Assembly (NCBI GenBank): GCA_030019395.1 | Contig: JASEES010000004.1 | Location: 29,715 to 93,714 of the forward strand | Length of the DNA stretch: 64,000 nt | Source of the DNA: Methanolinea sp. | GTDB lineage: Archaea; Halobacteriota; Methanomicrobia; Methanomicrobiales; Methanospirillaceae | Reading direction: 5' to 3' | Shown: positions 17,816 through 26,963 of the stretch, in pieces | Layout: every line of letters starts with the position of its first letter | Position numbering within the stretch: the stretch's first letter is position 1 | Position numbers and translations under genes: made by a program | Notes under the pieces: generated by a model | What the model saw: only the letters and a program-made list of their open reading frames with translations | The model's database searches: none | What the model was told of the DNA's origin: nothing

Positions 17816-19476
17816 TCCAGCACTCGTGAGAGGTCCTCGAGGTTCCCGGTCACACTTTCGGGATTGATGTGATATGCCTGGAATATCCGGGATGCCCTCA
17901 CATAATCAATGATACCCTGCTTCTCCATGGCCAGGAGGATACTCTTCCGTGTCCCGATCTCGGCCTCGAGTTTCTCCCGGCTCCATCCCCGCCGCTCGGC
18001 AATATCAGCGTAGATCTGGGACCTCCCCTTGTACGTGAAGACATCATGGACCGGATCGTATACAAAGACGGTATTGACACGGAGGTTCCCGGTCGAGGGA
18101 TCGATCCCGGCGATCTCGACGATCTCGAGGGATCGCCGGACACGCTCGGTTCCCCGGTAAATCAGGGCCTGCACACTGACGATGTTCAATGCCGTGATCA
18201 TGTTCCGGGGAACGTTGAGCGGCTCGTTCTCGAGGCGGTGGATGGCGGCGTCCACGCTTCCGGCGTGCATGGTGGAAAACGTTGTATGCCCCGTATTCAT
18301 AGCCTGGAAAAGTGTCTGTGCCTCCACTCCCCTGACCTCGCCGACAAGAATGTATTCCGGGCGCTGGCGCATTGCAGCCCGCAAAAGATCGAACATGGTG
18401 ATGATATTTGCACCCTCCGAGACCATTTCGCGCGTCACGCTTGCAATCCAGTTCTCGTGAAAGAGGGTGATCTCGCGTGTATCCTCGATGCTGACGACCT
18501 TGGCCATCGGTGGGATGAAGAATGAGACCGCGTTGAGTGACGTGGTCTTGCCTGATGCTGTCCCGCCTACGAAGAGGAGGCTTTTTTGATTCTCGATTGC
18601 GAGCCAGAAATAGACAAGCTCGTCAACGCTGAACGTCCTGTACTGCAACAGTTCGACGGGGGAGAAGGGTTCCTCCCTGAATTTCCTGATTGTAAACGAG
18701 GTCCCGCGTGTCGTGACCTCTGTCCCGAGGGTGAGCTGGAGCCTCGAGCCGTCCGGAAGAGTTGCATCGAGCATCGGCGTCCCGGTGGAAATGTGTTTTC
18801 CGGAGCGCTGGGCAAGTGTTATGGCAAGCGAGTTTAAGACCTCGGGCTCAAACATGATATTCGTCCTGACGTTGCGGAACTTCCGGTGATAGAGAAAGAG
18901 GGGAATCCTGTGACCATCGCATGAGATGTCCTCGAGATTGCGGTCCTTCATGAGGGCATCGATCCGGCCCCACCCGATGAAATTGCGGGTGAGGTAGTAC
19001 TGGATGCGGAAAATGCTCTTATCCTCGGGTTTTATCCCGTACTCGTGCAGAAGTTCCTGCATTTTTTCAAGGAGGAGCGTTCTCTTGTCCATTGCAATTT
19101 CGTCGTCGGTAAGGATGAGGGCCGAGCGCATGTCTTCATGGAGCCTCTCGAGCAGTTCGTACTCGAACTCCGACAGTTTTGGTTCGAAGAGGAGGTACTC
19201 GTACTGGTTGGTCTTTTCGTTCAGTGCAATGACAACAAGTGACCTCCCTTCATCGACGTAGTACCGTTCGACCTCACTGTAACGCGGCGGAATCTCGGCG
19301 TCGACGAGGGTTCCGTCACGTTTGAAGTCATACTCGGGAAAGGAGACAGATGTCTTTTTTTTCTTCAGGAACGATGTAAAGGAGAATTCGGGAGGTGCGG
19401 TCTCCACAACGTCCCCCCCGCTGACCGGTCTGAGCCGTTTTACCACGCCATGAATATCCGGTATTTTGAGAGCCAC
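17812..19476 (-). CDS. Type II/IV secretion ATPase (ArlI/TadA/GspE-like)
   Basis: Hexameric motor ATPase powering a type IV pilus-like assembly. The 554-residue protein has an N-terminal domain (1-190) that differs from the core, then Walker A GGTASGKTTS, an Asp box (SIEDTREITLFHENW), Walker B with catalytic glutamate in EYILVGEVRG, and a His box in MNTGHTTFSTMHAGS, all intact. It is the first gene of an operon with the platform protein. Across a 209-bp divergent promoter region lie two KaiC-like genes, a pairing reminiscent of the ArlH/ArlI/ArlJ module (inference). Confidence 0.88.
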   Translation of the reverse strand: MALKIPDIHGVVKRLRPVSGGDVVETAPPEFSFTSFLKKKKTSVSFPEYDFKRDGTLVDAEIPPRYSEVERYYVDEGRSLVVIALNEKTNQYEYLLFEPKLSEFEYELLERLHEDMRSALILTDDEIAMDKRTLLLEKMQELLHEYGIKPEDKSIFRIQYYLTRNFIGWGRIDALMKDRNLEDISCDGHRIPLFLYHRKFRNVRTNIMFEPEVLNSLAITLAQRSGKHISTGTPMLDATLPDGSRLQLTLGTEVTTRGTSFTIRKFREEPFSPVELLQYRTFSVDELVYFWLAIENQKSLLFVGGTASGKTTSLNAVSFFIPPMAKVVSIEDTREITLFHENWIASVTREMVSEGANIITMFDLLRAAMRQRPEYILVGEVRGVEAQTLFQAMNTGHTTFSTMHAGSVDAAIHRLENEPLNVPRNMITALNIVSVQALIYRGTERVRRSLEIVEIAGIDPSTGNLRVNTVFVYDPVHDVFTYKGRSQIYADIAERRGWSREKLEAEIGTRKSILLAMEKQGIIDYVRASRIFQAYHINPESVTGNLEDLSRVLE

Positions 19477-19544
19477 TGGAACGACCTGCCCTGCGTCTGC
19501 GAAAAAGGACGCTCAAATCCTTTAGGATGTTTTTCCCGCACAGG

Positions 19545-19552
19545 TATATAAA
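19545..19552 (-). promoter_or_regulatory. TATA box for the secretion ATPase/platform operon
   Basis: The minus strand has TTTATATA about 70 bases upstream of the ATPase ATG, a close match to the archaeal TATA consensus, inside the 209-bp divergent intergenic region. Confidence 0.5.
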
Positions 19553-19643
19553 ATCATGACGGAAGGGGATGCGGGAGTTTCCCATGGACTGCCATACGGG
19601 ATGTAACTATTTTTGGGTAAAATGACAGAAATGTACATGTACC

Positions 19644-19651
19644 CTTAAAAA
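19644..19651 (+). promoter_or_regulatory. Probable TATA box for the KaiC-like pair
   Basis: CTTAAAAA lies about 35-42 bases upstream of the ATG at 19686, which is preceded by a short GAGGT ribosome site. Spacing is suitable for a very short leader. Confidence 0.35.
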
Positions 19652-19685
19652 CTCATGATACCACAACGGAATACCGAGGTTCCCA

Positions 19686-20516
19686 ATGGACGATGACAAG
19701 GCACACAAGACGCTGATGCCGACCGGAATCCCTTCCCTCGACCCGGTGATGGAAGGAGGTGTCCCTGCGGGCTCCCTTATCCTCCTTCTCGGGGATATCG
19801 GCGCAGGGGGTCCGGAGTTTGCATATACCTCCGTGATGCTCCTTTCCCGCCTGATTCACGACAAACCGGCAGACACAGAGACGATCCCCCGGGAGGTCTG
19901 GTATGTCACGTTCACGAAAGGAAAAGAGGATGTCCTCTCGGAGATGACACTGGCGTTTCACCCTGACCTCACAAGGGGTATCACGGATATAAAGTTCATC
20001 GATCTTTCCCAGATCTACTTTGATTCAAGCATCGTCCCGCTCGACTGGTATTCGAAAAAGGATATCTTTTCGCGTCTCCAGTCGCGGGGGGGACACGACA
20101 GTATCCTCGGGGCGCTTGCAACCAACCTTGGTACAATCCCCCCCCGCAGTCTCATCGTCTTTGATTCCCTTACTGACCTTGCCACCCAGTATGCAAAGGA
20201 CGGCATCTGGAGTGATTTTGCAGCCTTTCTCCGCGGGCTCCAGAGGGTCGCAAAAGAGTGGGAATCGACGGTGTACCTCATCCTCACGAGGGGAATCCTT
20301 GATAATTCCCGCGAGTTAGAAATATCGGATATATCGGATGCTGTCATCTTCTTCCGCTGGGAGGAGACAACGGGGGGCCGGCGGCAGAGGGTGATGTATT
20401 TCGAGAAGTTCCGTGGGCTCATGCCCCACCTCGAGGAAAACGATCTCGTTAAATTTGCCGTGCGCATATCCACGAACGAGGGTTTCGACGTGAGTAACAT
20501 CAGAGTGGTCATATGA
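19686..20516 (+). CDS. KaiC/RAD55-like protein with degenerate Walker A (pseudo-ATPase)
   Basis: A 276-residue RecA-superfamily protein of the KaiC/RAD55 group: TGIPSLDPVMEGGVPAGSLILLLGDIGAGG matches the region leading into the P-loop. At 36-43 the loop reads GDIGAGGP, so the invariant Lys and Ser/Thr are replaced by Gly and Pro. The Walker B strand (SLIVFDSLTDLA) is kept. This predicts loss of ATP hydrolysis. Its stop overlaps the start of a second KaiC-like gene with an intact P-loop, suggesting an active/inactive pair, and the two are divergent from a pilus-type ATPase/platform operon. Function unknown. Confidence 0.8.
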   Translation: MDDDKAHKTLMPTGIPSLDPVMEGGVPAGSLILLLGDIGAGGPEFAYTSVMLLSRLIHDKPADTETIPREVWYVTFTKGKEDVLSEMTLAFHPDLTRGITDIKFIDLSQIYFDSSIVPLDWYSKKDIFSRLQSRGGHDSILGALATNLGTIPPRSLIVFDSLTDLATQYAKDGIWSDFAAFLRGLQRVAKEWESTVYLILTRGILDNSRELEISDISDAVIFFRWEETTGGRRQRVMYFEKFRGLMPHLEENDLVKFAVRISTNEGFDVSNIRVVI

Positions 20517-21214
20517 TAGGGGGGGAGCGTGTAAGGATTGGGATAGAGGGCCTCGACCAGATGATGGGGGGAGGACTTATCCCGGGCAGTATCTGTGCAA
20601 TCATCGGCACATACGGGACGGGTAAGACGACGTTCGGACTGCAGTTCGCGTGGGAGGGCCTGACGAACGGTGAGAACGTCATTTACATCAGCCTCGAGGA
20701 ACGCGAGGACAGGCTTTTTACGTACATGCAGGACAAGGGATGGGATATCGCGCCCTTTTCCGACGGAAGGTTCACGGTGCTCAAGCTTGACCCGTCGGAC
20801 TTCAATCTTGCCATCAACAGCATTAAGAACGAGCTTCCTGCCCTTGTACGCCAGATGAAAGCAAAAAGGGTTGTGATTGATCCCGTCTCCCTCTTCGAAG
20901 ACCTCTTCGACCGCGATTCTGACCGCAGGCGGGAGATGTTCCGGTTCATCGACACCCTCCGGGACCAGCAGTGCACAACCCTTATGACGAGCGAGACGGA
21001 CAAGAACAACCCTTTCGCAAGCAGGCACAACCTCATCGAGTACCTTGCCGATACCGTTATCCTCCTGCGGTACGTCCGTCCGTCTGACCTGACAGATGTC
21101 CACCTCGCGCTGGAAGTCGTCAAAATGAGGCTTTCACCGCACTCACGCGAAATCAAGCCCTACGAGATCCAGCAGAACCAGGTCCTCGTTTACACGGAGG
21201 CAAACGTCTTTTAA
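20513..21214 (+). CDS. KaiC/RAD55-like ATPase with intact P-loop
   Basis: A 233-residue single-domain RecA-superfamily ATPase. It opens with VRIGIEGLDQMMGGGLIPG and has Walker A GTYGTGKT at 32-39, then YISLEEREDRL (KaiC-type catalytic acidic region) and Walker B-like RVVIDPVSLF. It overlaps the degenerate partner gene by 4 bases (ATGA). Related archaeal proteins include ArlH, which binds the motor ATPase of the archaellum; the neighbouring secretion ATPase gene makes a similar role possible here, but that is inference. Confidence 0.85.
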   Translation: MIGGERVRIGIEGLDQMMGGGLIPGSICAIIGTYGTGKTTFGLQFAWEGLTNGENVIYISLEEREDRLFTYMQDKGWDIAPFSDGRFTVLKLDPSDFNLAINSIKNELPALVRQMKAKRVVIDPVSLFEDLFDRDSDRRREMFRFIDTLRDQQCTTLMTSETDKNNPFASRHNLIEYLADTVILLRYVRPSDLTDVHLALEVVKMRLSPHSREIKPYEIQQNQVLVYTEANVF

Positions 21215-21229
21215 AAGGGAGCCGGGTTT

Positions 21230-21496
21230 TTAAAATCCTTCAAACCCGATGAGATGGAGCACGATGACGATGAGTGCCCCCGGGATTCCTCCGAGGATGC
21301 AGAGGAGTACATTGACCAGGGAGTACGGGATGTCCGCCCTTCCCATGACGTGCATGAAACCCAGGAGGTTCACCAAAAAGAGTGTCAGGAGCCCGAGAAC
21401 CGAGTTGATGATCAGTTTCGTGATGTCCTTTAACACGAAGAAGAGCACGACAGCAATCAGGACTCCTGCAGCCAGGACAGTGTAATCAAGGTTCAT
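21230..21496 (-). CDS. BofA-family small membrane protein
   Basis: An 88-residue protein with about three hydrophobic segments (7-26, 29-50, 60-85) and the family's glycines (NSVLGLLTLFLVNLLG, LGGIPGALIVIVLHLIG). In Bacillus, BofA inhibits an intramembrane metalloprotease; archaeal homologues are widespread but uncharacterised. Here it is the last gene of a leftward cluster after tldE, with only 2 bases between them, downstream of tldD and lonB. That context supports a link to proteolysis. Confidence 0.8.
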   Translation of the reverse strand: MNLDYTVLAAGVLIAVVLFFVLKDITKLIINSVLGLLTLFLVNLLGFMHVMGRADIPYSLVNVLLCILGGIPGALIVIVLHLIGFEGF

Positions 21497-21498
21497 TC

Positions 21499-22782
21499 TT
21501 AATTACCAATGATTTTCTGGTTTTTTAATCTTATCGAGGGAAGGACACAGCATCCGACGACTTTCTCCTCTCCCGACAGACCACCGGTTTCGCCCAGCAT
21601 CTCAAAAACGTTCCCGGCAAGCATGGCCTTCCGGACGGGATACTCGGGGTTTCCTCCCCGGTACAGATACGCATTTGCCAGTTCGACCGAGAAATCCCCC
21701 GTGAGGGGGTTTGTGGTATGGGCACCGACAACGTCATGGACAAAGATTGCGTCCTTTTCCAGGATCTCGTCCCTCGGGCCGTCGAGGGTCATGCAGTGGA
21801 AACCGATTGCAATACCCCCTCCCATGCCTGAACGGACCGCGTTGCCGGTAGTCATGCACCCATACTGGTAAGCTGTCTTGAGGTCATAGGCGAAACAGCG
21901 GAGGACACCCTTCTCGACGAGGTGAAGCGTCCGTGTCGGGGTACCTTCCCCATCCCAGCGGCAGCTCCCGATCCCCCGGGTGTTGGACGGGTCATCAATG
22001 AAGGAGAGAGCCGGGTCACAGACCTCCTGCCCGATGAGGTGTGCGAGCCGCGACCGTCCCGTATGCACGTTTCTTCCGGAGAGTGCAGGGAGAAAGGAAC
22101 CCGCCATCAGCTGACCGAAAGCGTCGGGAGAGAGCACGACATCGTAGGTCCCTGTCGGAATATCCTTCCCTCCGTGGGACGTCGCTGCAAGGAATGCTGC
22201 CTTCTCACCGACCGAGCCCGGGTCTATATCCATTTTCCAGGACGTCCCGTACTCGTAACCCGTGGATTGTTCCCTGATGGTCTCAAGGCCCATGCTCACC
22301 AGGCTCTCCCTGTCTTCGCGGTAAAGCCCGCGGGAGTTTGCAAGAACAATCCTGTATTGCGAGATCTCGGCACTCCCGGAGACGATCTCCACGGGGTACC
22401 TGCAGGCCCCTTCCTCCATCCCCCGGACCATCTCCCGGACGCGGTCGGGATCCGGGACGACATTTTCGTCGAAATTGACAAAGTCACCGTAATTCTCTGC
22501 CGGGCCAGGCAGACCGTCCCATTCCTGTGGCGCTGCAAGGGCAGCACTCCTGAGTGCCGCATCAAGGCAGGCTTCCCAGGCCTGAGGGTTGCCCGTCGAG
22601 GAGACACCTATTCTTCCACCCCTGATGACCCGGAGCGAGAGTGCCTGGTGTTCGGATCCAAGGGCATACGATATCTCCCGTTTGCGCAACCTTGCTGTGA
22701 CCGATGTCCCTGTGGCGAGGTAGACCTCGACCTCGTCAGCCTGACGTTCACCGGCCGTAAGTATCTTCTCAATCGTGTCCAC
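21499..22782 (-). CDS. tldE: TldE/PmbA-type metalloprotease partner
   Basis: TldE pairs with TldD in a heterodimer that degrades unfolded or modified peptides. The protein (about 427 residues) has the TldE/PmbA layout: RKREISYALGSEHQALSLRVIRGGRIGVSS near the N-terminus, then a central beta-barrel, and ANAYLYRGGNPEYPVRKAMLAGNVFEML near the end. It lacks the HExxxH of TldD, as expected. I chose GTG 22782, which overlaps the tldD stop by 14 bases; the frame is open to 22827, but that would add residues with no family match. Confidence 0.85.
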   Translation of the reverse strand: MDTIEKILTAGERQADEVEVYLATGTSVTARLRKREISYALGSEHQALSLRVIRGGRIGVSSTGNPQAWEACLDAALRSAALAAPQEWDGLPGPAENYGDFVNFDENVVPDPDRVREMVRGMEEGACRYPVEIVSGSAEISQYRIVLANSRGLYREDRESLVSMGLETIREQSTGYEYGTSWKMDIDPGSVGEKAAFLAATSHGGKDIPTGTYDVVLSPDAFGQLMAGSFLPALSGRNVHTGRSRLAHLIGQEVCDPALSFIDDPSNTRGIGSCRWDGEGTPTRTLHLVEKGVLRCFAYDLKTAYQYGCMTTGNAVRSGMGGGIAIGFHCMTLDGPRDEILEKDAIFVHDVVGAHTTNPLTGDFSVELANAYLYRGGNPEYPVRKAMLAGNVFEMLGETGGLSGEEKVVGCCVLPSIRLKNQKIIGN

Positions 22783-24100
22783 TGCCACCAACCACCGCGT
22801 CCCGAACGAGAACATGGGGCGCACCATCGCTCACCGGGACGGTCTGTCCCCCCTTTCCGCAATAACCAGCGTGCATCTTCCTCTTCTTTGCGCAGAGTTC
22901 AATTCCATGCAGCGTGGCAAGGATCTCGCCCGAGAGCGAGACGTCCCGCACCATGCCCCTGCACTCCCCGTGCTCGATGAGGTACCCGTACTCTGCATTG
23001 AACTGGAAGACTCCCCTCCCGGGGTCGACCTGTCCCCCCCGCGAGCCGCACAGGAGGATCCCCTCCCTGCACTCCCCGATCAGTTCTTCCGTTGTGCTGT
23101 CGCCCTCCGCGATGTATGTATTGCTCATCCGCACCTGAGGGGGTTCTCCGGGCATGGCCCGTGCATTCCCGGTATGCCCAAAACCCACGGCAGGGAGGGT
23201 CTCCCTGCTGTGGAGATAGGATGTAAGAACCCCTTTTTCAACGATGATCGTCCTTTCCACCCTGCTTCCTTCCGCGTCCACGGGTTCGAATCCGAACTCG
23301 GGGAGAGTCGGGTCGTCCACGATGGTCACGATGCCGCTCCCAATCTGTTCTCCGATTTTTCCCCGGAGCACCGAGCTCCCTTCATGAACGAGATCGGCCT
23401 CGCTTGCGTGACCGACCGCTTCGTGCGCAAAGACGCCGGCAAGTTCAGGGTCGAGAACCACGTTCATGGTTCCCCCACGGGGTCTCTTCGCGTCAAGGAG
23501 TGCAAGTGCCCGCCGTGCGGCGGTCTCTCCGTCTTTTTGGCCGTTATCCAGCGGGAAATCCTGGAGGGCATGCCTGCGCCGGTAACCCATCTGCATCTCG
23601 CCACCGCGCCCTGCAACCGCGAGGATGGAATAACCGGAACGAACCAGTGAATAGGTATACTCGTTTCCACACGAGTCCTCGAACAGGACATCCTCGTACC
23701 TCTCGGTATACCCGGCCCGGGTACTCGTGATCCCGGGAATTCGTGCGGCTTTCTCGATCATGAGGAGCAACCGTCCCTTCTCCTCGAGGTCGATTGCGAG
23801 CGGGTCGGTCTTTTTTGGCGGCACGGGGATCATGCCGGACGGTGCATCGGCAAGGGTAACCTCTTCGCCCGTCAGGGACGCAAGGGCAGAGGCCTTCGAG
23901 AGCAGGTCCTCGAATTTCTTTCCGCGTGGGCGTTCAAAACGGTCCACGGTGAGGATCCCCCACCCTTTCGGGCCGAGGACCCGGATGACTGCCCGGTCGA
24001 GAAATGTTGTTCCGGCAGCTTCCACGCGTGAATTTTCGATATCGATATGGGATATCGCGCCCTTCACGTGGCGGATGTCATAGTAGCGGATCCCTGCCAT
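22769..24100 (-). CDS. tldD: TldD metalloprotease
   Basis: Catalytic half of the TldD/TldE peptidase. The 443-residue protein carries the zinc motif HEAVGH within FAHEAVGHASEADLV, followed by the conserved VVDDPTLPEFGFEPVDAEGS and SRETLPAVGFGHTGNARA, and a conserved C-terminal VQVDPGRGVFQF region. It starts 5 bases after the lonB stop and overlaps tldE, so the three proteolysis genes are probably co-transcribed. Confidence 0.92.
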   Translation of the reverse strand: MAGIRYYDIRHVKGAISHIDIENSRVEAAGTTFLDRAVIRVLGPKGWGILTVDRFERPRGKKFEDLLSKASALASLTGEEVTLADAPSGMIPVPPKKTDPLAIDLEEKGRLLLMIEKAARIPGITSTRAGYTERYEDVLFEDSCGNEYTYSLVRSGYSILAVAGRGGEMQMGYRRRHALQDFPLDNGQKDGETAARRALALLDAKRPRGGTMNVVLDPELAGVFAHEAVGHASEADLVHEGSSVLRGKIGEQIGSGIVTIVDDPTLPEFGFEPVDAEGSRVERTIIVEKGVLTSYLHSRETLPAVGFGHTGNARAMPGEPPQVRMSNTYIAEGDSTTEELIGECREGILLCGSRGGQVDPGRGVFQFNAEYGYLIEHGECRGMVRDVSLSGEILATLHGIELCAKKRKMHAGYCGKGGQTVPVSDGAPHVLVRDAVVGGSGHD

Positions 24101-24104
24101 GAAA

Positions 24105-26021
24105 TCATGCCGGGGATGTCGGGATTCCCGTTCCGTCCAGGAAACTCCCGGACGGTGTCGTTGCCATCCTGCGCAGCTTGTTCAGGAACCCCTCGCGGTT
24201 ATCGGGAACAAGGGCGATCGTGAGCACGTCGTCGATATAGTCGACAGGGATGATGGTCACCATCGACCGGTAACGCTCTTCGATCAGGACGTCGTCGAGG
24301 TTCGCCCTCGGGATGAGGACAGTCCTGATACCTGCCTTGGCAGCTGCCTCGATCTTGAAAGTGACACCGCCGACAGGCAGGACATCACCCCGCACGGAGA
24401 GAGACCCGGTCATGGCAATGTCCTGGCGGACAGGGATGTTTTCGATCGCGCTGATGACTGCCGTTGCAACGCTGATCGAGGCCGAGTCCCCTTCAACGCC
24501 ACCGTATGTCCCGATGAACTGGATGTGGATGTCCATGTTCTTGATGTCCTTGCCGGTGAACTTCTTCAGGATGGCACTCACGTTCTTTATCGATTCCTGT
24601 GCAATTTCCTTGAGCATCCCTGTCGCGATGACGGTTCCGCTCGCACCCTGTGCCGGTGTGACCTCTGCCATGATGGGCAGGACAGAGCCCGAGTCACTGC
24701 CCATGACCGCAAGGCCGTTCACCCTGCCCACACGCGTGCCTTCCACGACGGTGAGCTCGTACTCCCTGCTCCGGCGGATGTACTCATCCGAGACCTGGTC
24801 CTCAATCGACCTGGCGGTCTTCTTGGCAGCGATGACATGTTCGGCAGTTGTCATCTCGGCTCCCTCCTGGCGGGCGAGGTCGCCTGCGACCCTGATCAAT
24901 CCGCCCATGTCCCGGAGCTTCAGCGTGAGGTGTCCCTTCCTGTTGGACCTGCGGCGGGCTTCGCGGATGACCTCTTCGATCGCACTCCTGTCGAAGTGGG
25001 GTATCTTTCCATCGTTCCTGACTTCCTGTGCGACGAACCTGATGAACTTCTCCCGGTTCTCGGGAGTATCGGGCATGGTCTCGCTCATGTAGACCTCGTA
25101 CCCGTAGCCCCTGATCCGGGACCGGAGTGCAGGGTGCATCCCCTGGATGGCATCGAGGTTCCCGGCGGCGACCATGATGAACTTGCAGGGGACAGGCTCT
25201 GTCCTCACCATTGCCCCGCTCGACCGTTCGCTCTGGCCGGTAATGGGGAACTCCCCTTCCTGGAGTGCGGTGAGAAGGTTCTGCTGGGAATGCGGTGTCA
25301 GGGTATTGATCTCGTCGATGAAGAGCACCCCCTTATGCGCCCTGTGGATCGCCCCTGCCTCGACACGGTCATGGCTCGGCGTCTCGAGCCCTCCGCTCTG
25401 GAACGGATCGTGACGGACATCACCGAGAAGCGCGCCCGCGTGGGAACCGGTTGCATCGATGAAGGGTGCCGTCGTGGTCGAATCGTTCGAGACGATGAGC
25501 TTGGGGATCATCGATTCCTCGCGCGGTGTGGCATACCGGAGTGCCATGAAAACGAATGCCGCTGCGAGGATCCCCATGAGCCACTGGCCCTGGATGAATG
25601 CATACCCGAGGATCCCGATGAGGAGAAGCATCAGGAGGGTGTTGCGGAACTGTATCTTTTTCTTTGCTTCTGCCTTGTGGGCTGCCACGATCTGCTTTCC
25701 CCGACCGGCAGGGACCGTCCTCACGATGGGATTGTTCGGGTCGTCGGAGTTGGGATAGACGAGGATGTCCTGCATCTCTTCCTTGGGCAGCAGCTCTGCC
25801 ATTGCCTTGGCAAGCATGGACTTGCCCGTCCCGGGACTCCCTATCATCATGACATGCCGCCTCTGGGTGGCTGCCTTCCTGATGACTTCAACGGCATGTT
25901 CCTGCCCGATGACCTGGTCGATCAGGGAGGGAGGAACCTGGACCTGCGAGGAGTCTTCAACGGTCACTTCGACCGGGGGCTCATCTTCCTGCACTGATGC
26001 TGCACTATTCTGGTCTGGCAT
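24105..26021 (-). CDS. lonB: Archaeal membrane-anchored Lon protease (LonB)
   Basis: ATP-dependent protease at the inner face of the membrane, 638 residues. An AAA+ domain has Walker A GSPGTGKS (61-68), interrupted by a two-helix membrane hairpin (about 128-160), the LonB hallmark. Walker B is GVLFIDEIN (231-239). The C-terminal protease domain has catalytic S513 in GVEGDSAS and K556 in [10 protein letters not shown], 43 residues apart as in Lon. The frame is open to 26819, but that extension lies antisense to prs and is discarded; ATG 26021 gives the normal family start. It heads the lonB-tldD-tldE-bofA run. Confidence 0.95.
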   Translation of the reverse strand: MPDQNSAASVQEDEPPVEVTVEDSSQVQVPPSLIDQVIGQEHAVEVIRKAATQRRHVMMIGSPGTGKSMLAKAMAELLPKEEMQDILVYPNSDDPNNPIVRTVPAGRGKQIVAAHKAEAKKKIQFRNTLLMLLLIGILGYAFIQGQWLMGILAAAFVFMALRYATPREESMIPKLIVSNDSTTTAPFIDATGSHAGALLGDVRHDPFQSGGLETPSHDRVEAGAIHRAHKGVLFIDEINTLTPHSQQNLLTALQEGEFPITGQSERSSGAMVRTEPVPCKFIMVAAGNLDAIQGMHPALRSRIRGYGYEVYMSETMPDTPENREKFIRFVAQEVRNDGKIPHFDRSAIEEVIREARRRSNRKGHLTLKLRDMGGLIRVAGDLARQEGAEMTTAEHVIAAKKTARSIEDQVSDEYIRRSREYELTVVEGTRVGRVNGLAVMGSDSGSVLPIMAEVTPAQGASGTVIATGMLKEIAQESIKNVSAILKKFTGKDIKNMDIHIQFIGTYGGVEGDSASISVATAVISAIENIPVRQDIAMTGSLSVRGDVLPVGGVTFKIEAAAKAGIRTVLIPRANLDDVLIEERYRSMVTIIPVDYIDDVLTIALVPDNREGFLNKLRRMATTPSGSFLDGTGIPTSPA

Positions 26022-26059
26022 TATGAGAATTAACCCTCTTTTCGTGCTTCGAGATGTGA

Positions 26060-26090
26060 TGTAATTTATTCCTGCTCGTTTAAGTACTTT
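26060..26090. promoter_or_regulatory. Divergent lonB/prs promoter region
   Basis: Within the 87-bp gap the minus strand has GAATAAATTA (about 26062-26071), placed for lonB. The plus strand has GTTTAAGTA at 26078-26086, about 25 bases before the prs ATG. Both are AT-rich TATA-like elements in otherwise GC-rich DNA. Confidence 0.35.
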
Positions 26091-26108
26091 CAGCATGAGG
26101 ATGGAGAC

Positions 26109-26963
26109 ATGTTGGTCGTGAGCACGGAATATTCCCAGGTACTGGCAGGGAGAATCGCGGGGGCCCTGGAATGCCCCTTGGGCGCAGTCCGTTTCACCAG
26201 GTTTCCGGATGGTGAACATTACCTGCGCCTGGAGAGAACGGACCCGGAAATGGTCGTGGTGGGCAGCATACCCGATGCAGATGCCCTCGTGGAGCTCCTC
26301 CTCCTCGTGGACGCCTGCGAGGGAAACGAAGTCACACTCGTGGTGCCGTATCTTGGTTATGCACGGCAGGACAAGAAGTTCCACGAGGGGGAACCCCTCA
26401 GCGCAAGGGCTGTCTGCAGGGCCATCTCCGGCGGTGTGAGGCAGGTCTTCACGGTCAACGTGCACGACCCGTCCGTTCTTTCCCATTTCCGTGTCAGGGC
26501 ACAGGATATCAGCATTGCAGGAGAGATCGGGCGGTACCTCGGCTCCCGACCCCTTGAAAACCCGTTCATCCTCGCACCCGACGACGGGGCTTCTGCTTTT
26601 GCAGGCACCGTTGCAGCAACGTGCGGCTGGGACTGGGATCACCTCGAGAAGACCCGGATCTCGGGAGAAGAGGTCCGGATGGAACCCCGGAACCTCGATG
26701 CTGCAGGACGTGACGTGGTCATCGTGGATGACATCATTTCCACGGGAGGGACCCTTGTGACCGCTGCCCGCATGCTCCGGGCCCAGGGTGCAGGGACCGT
26801 GTCGTCCGCGTGCGTTCACGGAGTCCTTGCGGAAGGGGCATACTCCCGCCTTCTTGCAAGCGGTCTTTCGGAAGTCGCCTGCAGCGATACCATCGAGAGG
26901 GCCTGCAGCCGTTTCTCGGCAGGGCAGGCCATAGCCGACAGGATCCTCGGATGCTCGTCATAG
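26109..26963 (+). CDS. prs: Ribose-phosphate pyrophosphokinase (PRPP synthetase)
   Basis: Makes PRPP from ribose 5-phosphate and ATP for nucleotide synthesis. The 284-residue protein is the archaeal length. Visible motifs are [11 protein letters not shown], the catalytic flexible loop [32 protein letters not shown], and the PRPP-binding loop [17 protein letters not shown] lies 3 bases before the ATG. Its end overlaps rtcA by 13 bases. Confidence 0.95.
   Translation: MLVVSTEYSQVLAGRIAGALECPLGAVRFTRFPDGEHYLRLERTDPEMVVVGSIPDADALVELLLLVDACEGNEVTLVVPYLGYARQDKKFHEGEPLSARAVCRAISGGVRQVFTVNVHDPSVLSHFRVRAQDISIAGEIGRYLGSRPLENPFILAPDDGASAFAGTVAATCGWDWDHLEKTRISGEEVRMEPRNLDAAGRDVVIVDDIISTGGTLVTAARMLRAQGAGTVSSACVHGVLAEGAYSRLLASGLSEVACSDTIERACSRFSAGQAIADRILGCSS

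Noticed and set aside
23281..23294. tRNA T-arm-like sequence GGGTTCGAATCC
   Set aside because: It lies inside conserved tldD coding sequence (FGFEPVDAEG) with no acceptor, D or anticodon arms around it.
24099..25997. 632-codon plus-strand open frame opposite lonB
   Set aside because: It is an antisense shadow of the conserved LonB gene, with no recognisable protein and His/Asp-rich mirror composition.
26022..26819. N-terminal extension of the lonB frame
   Set aside because: It runs antisense through prs, has no Lon similarity, and ATG 26021 gives the normal LonB N-terminus.
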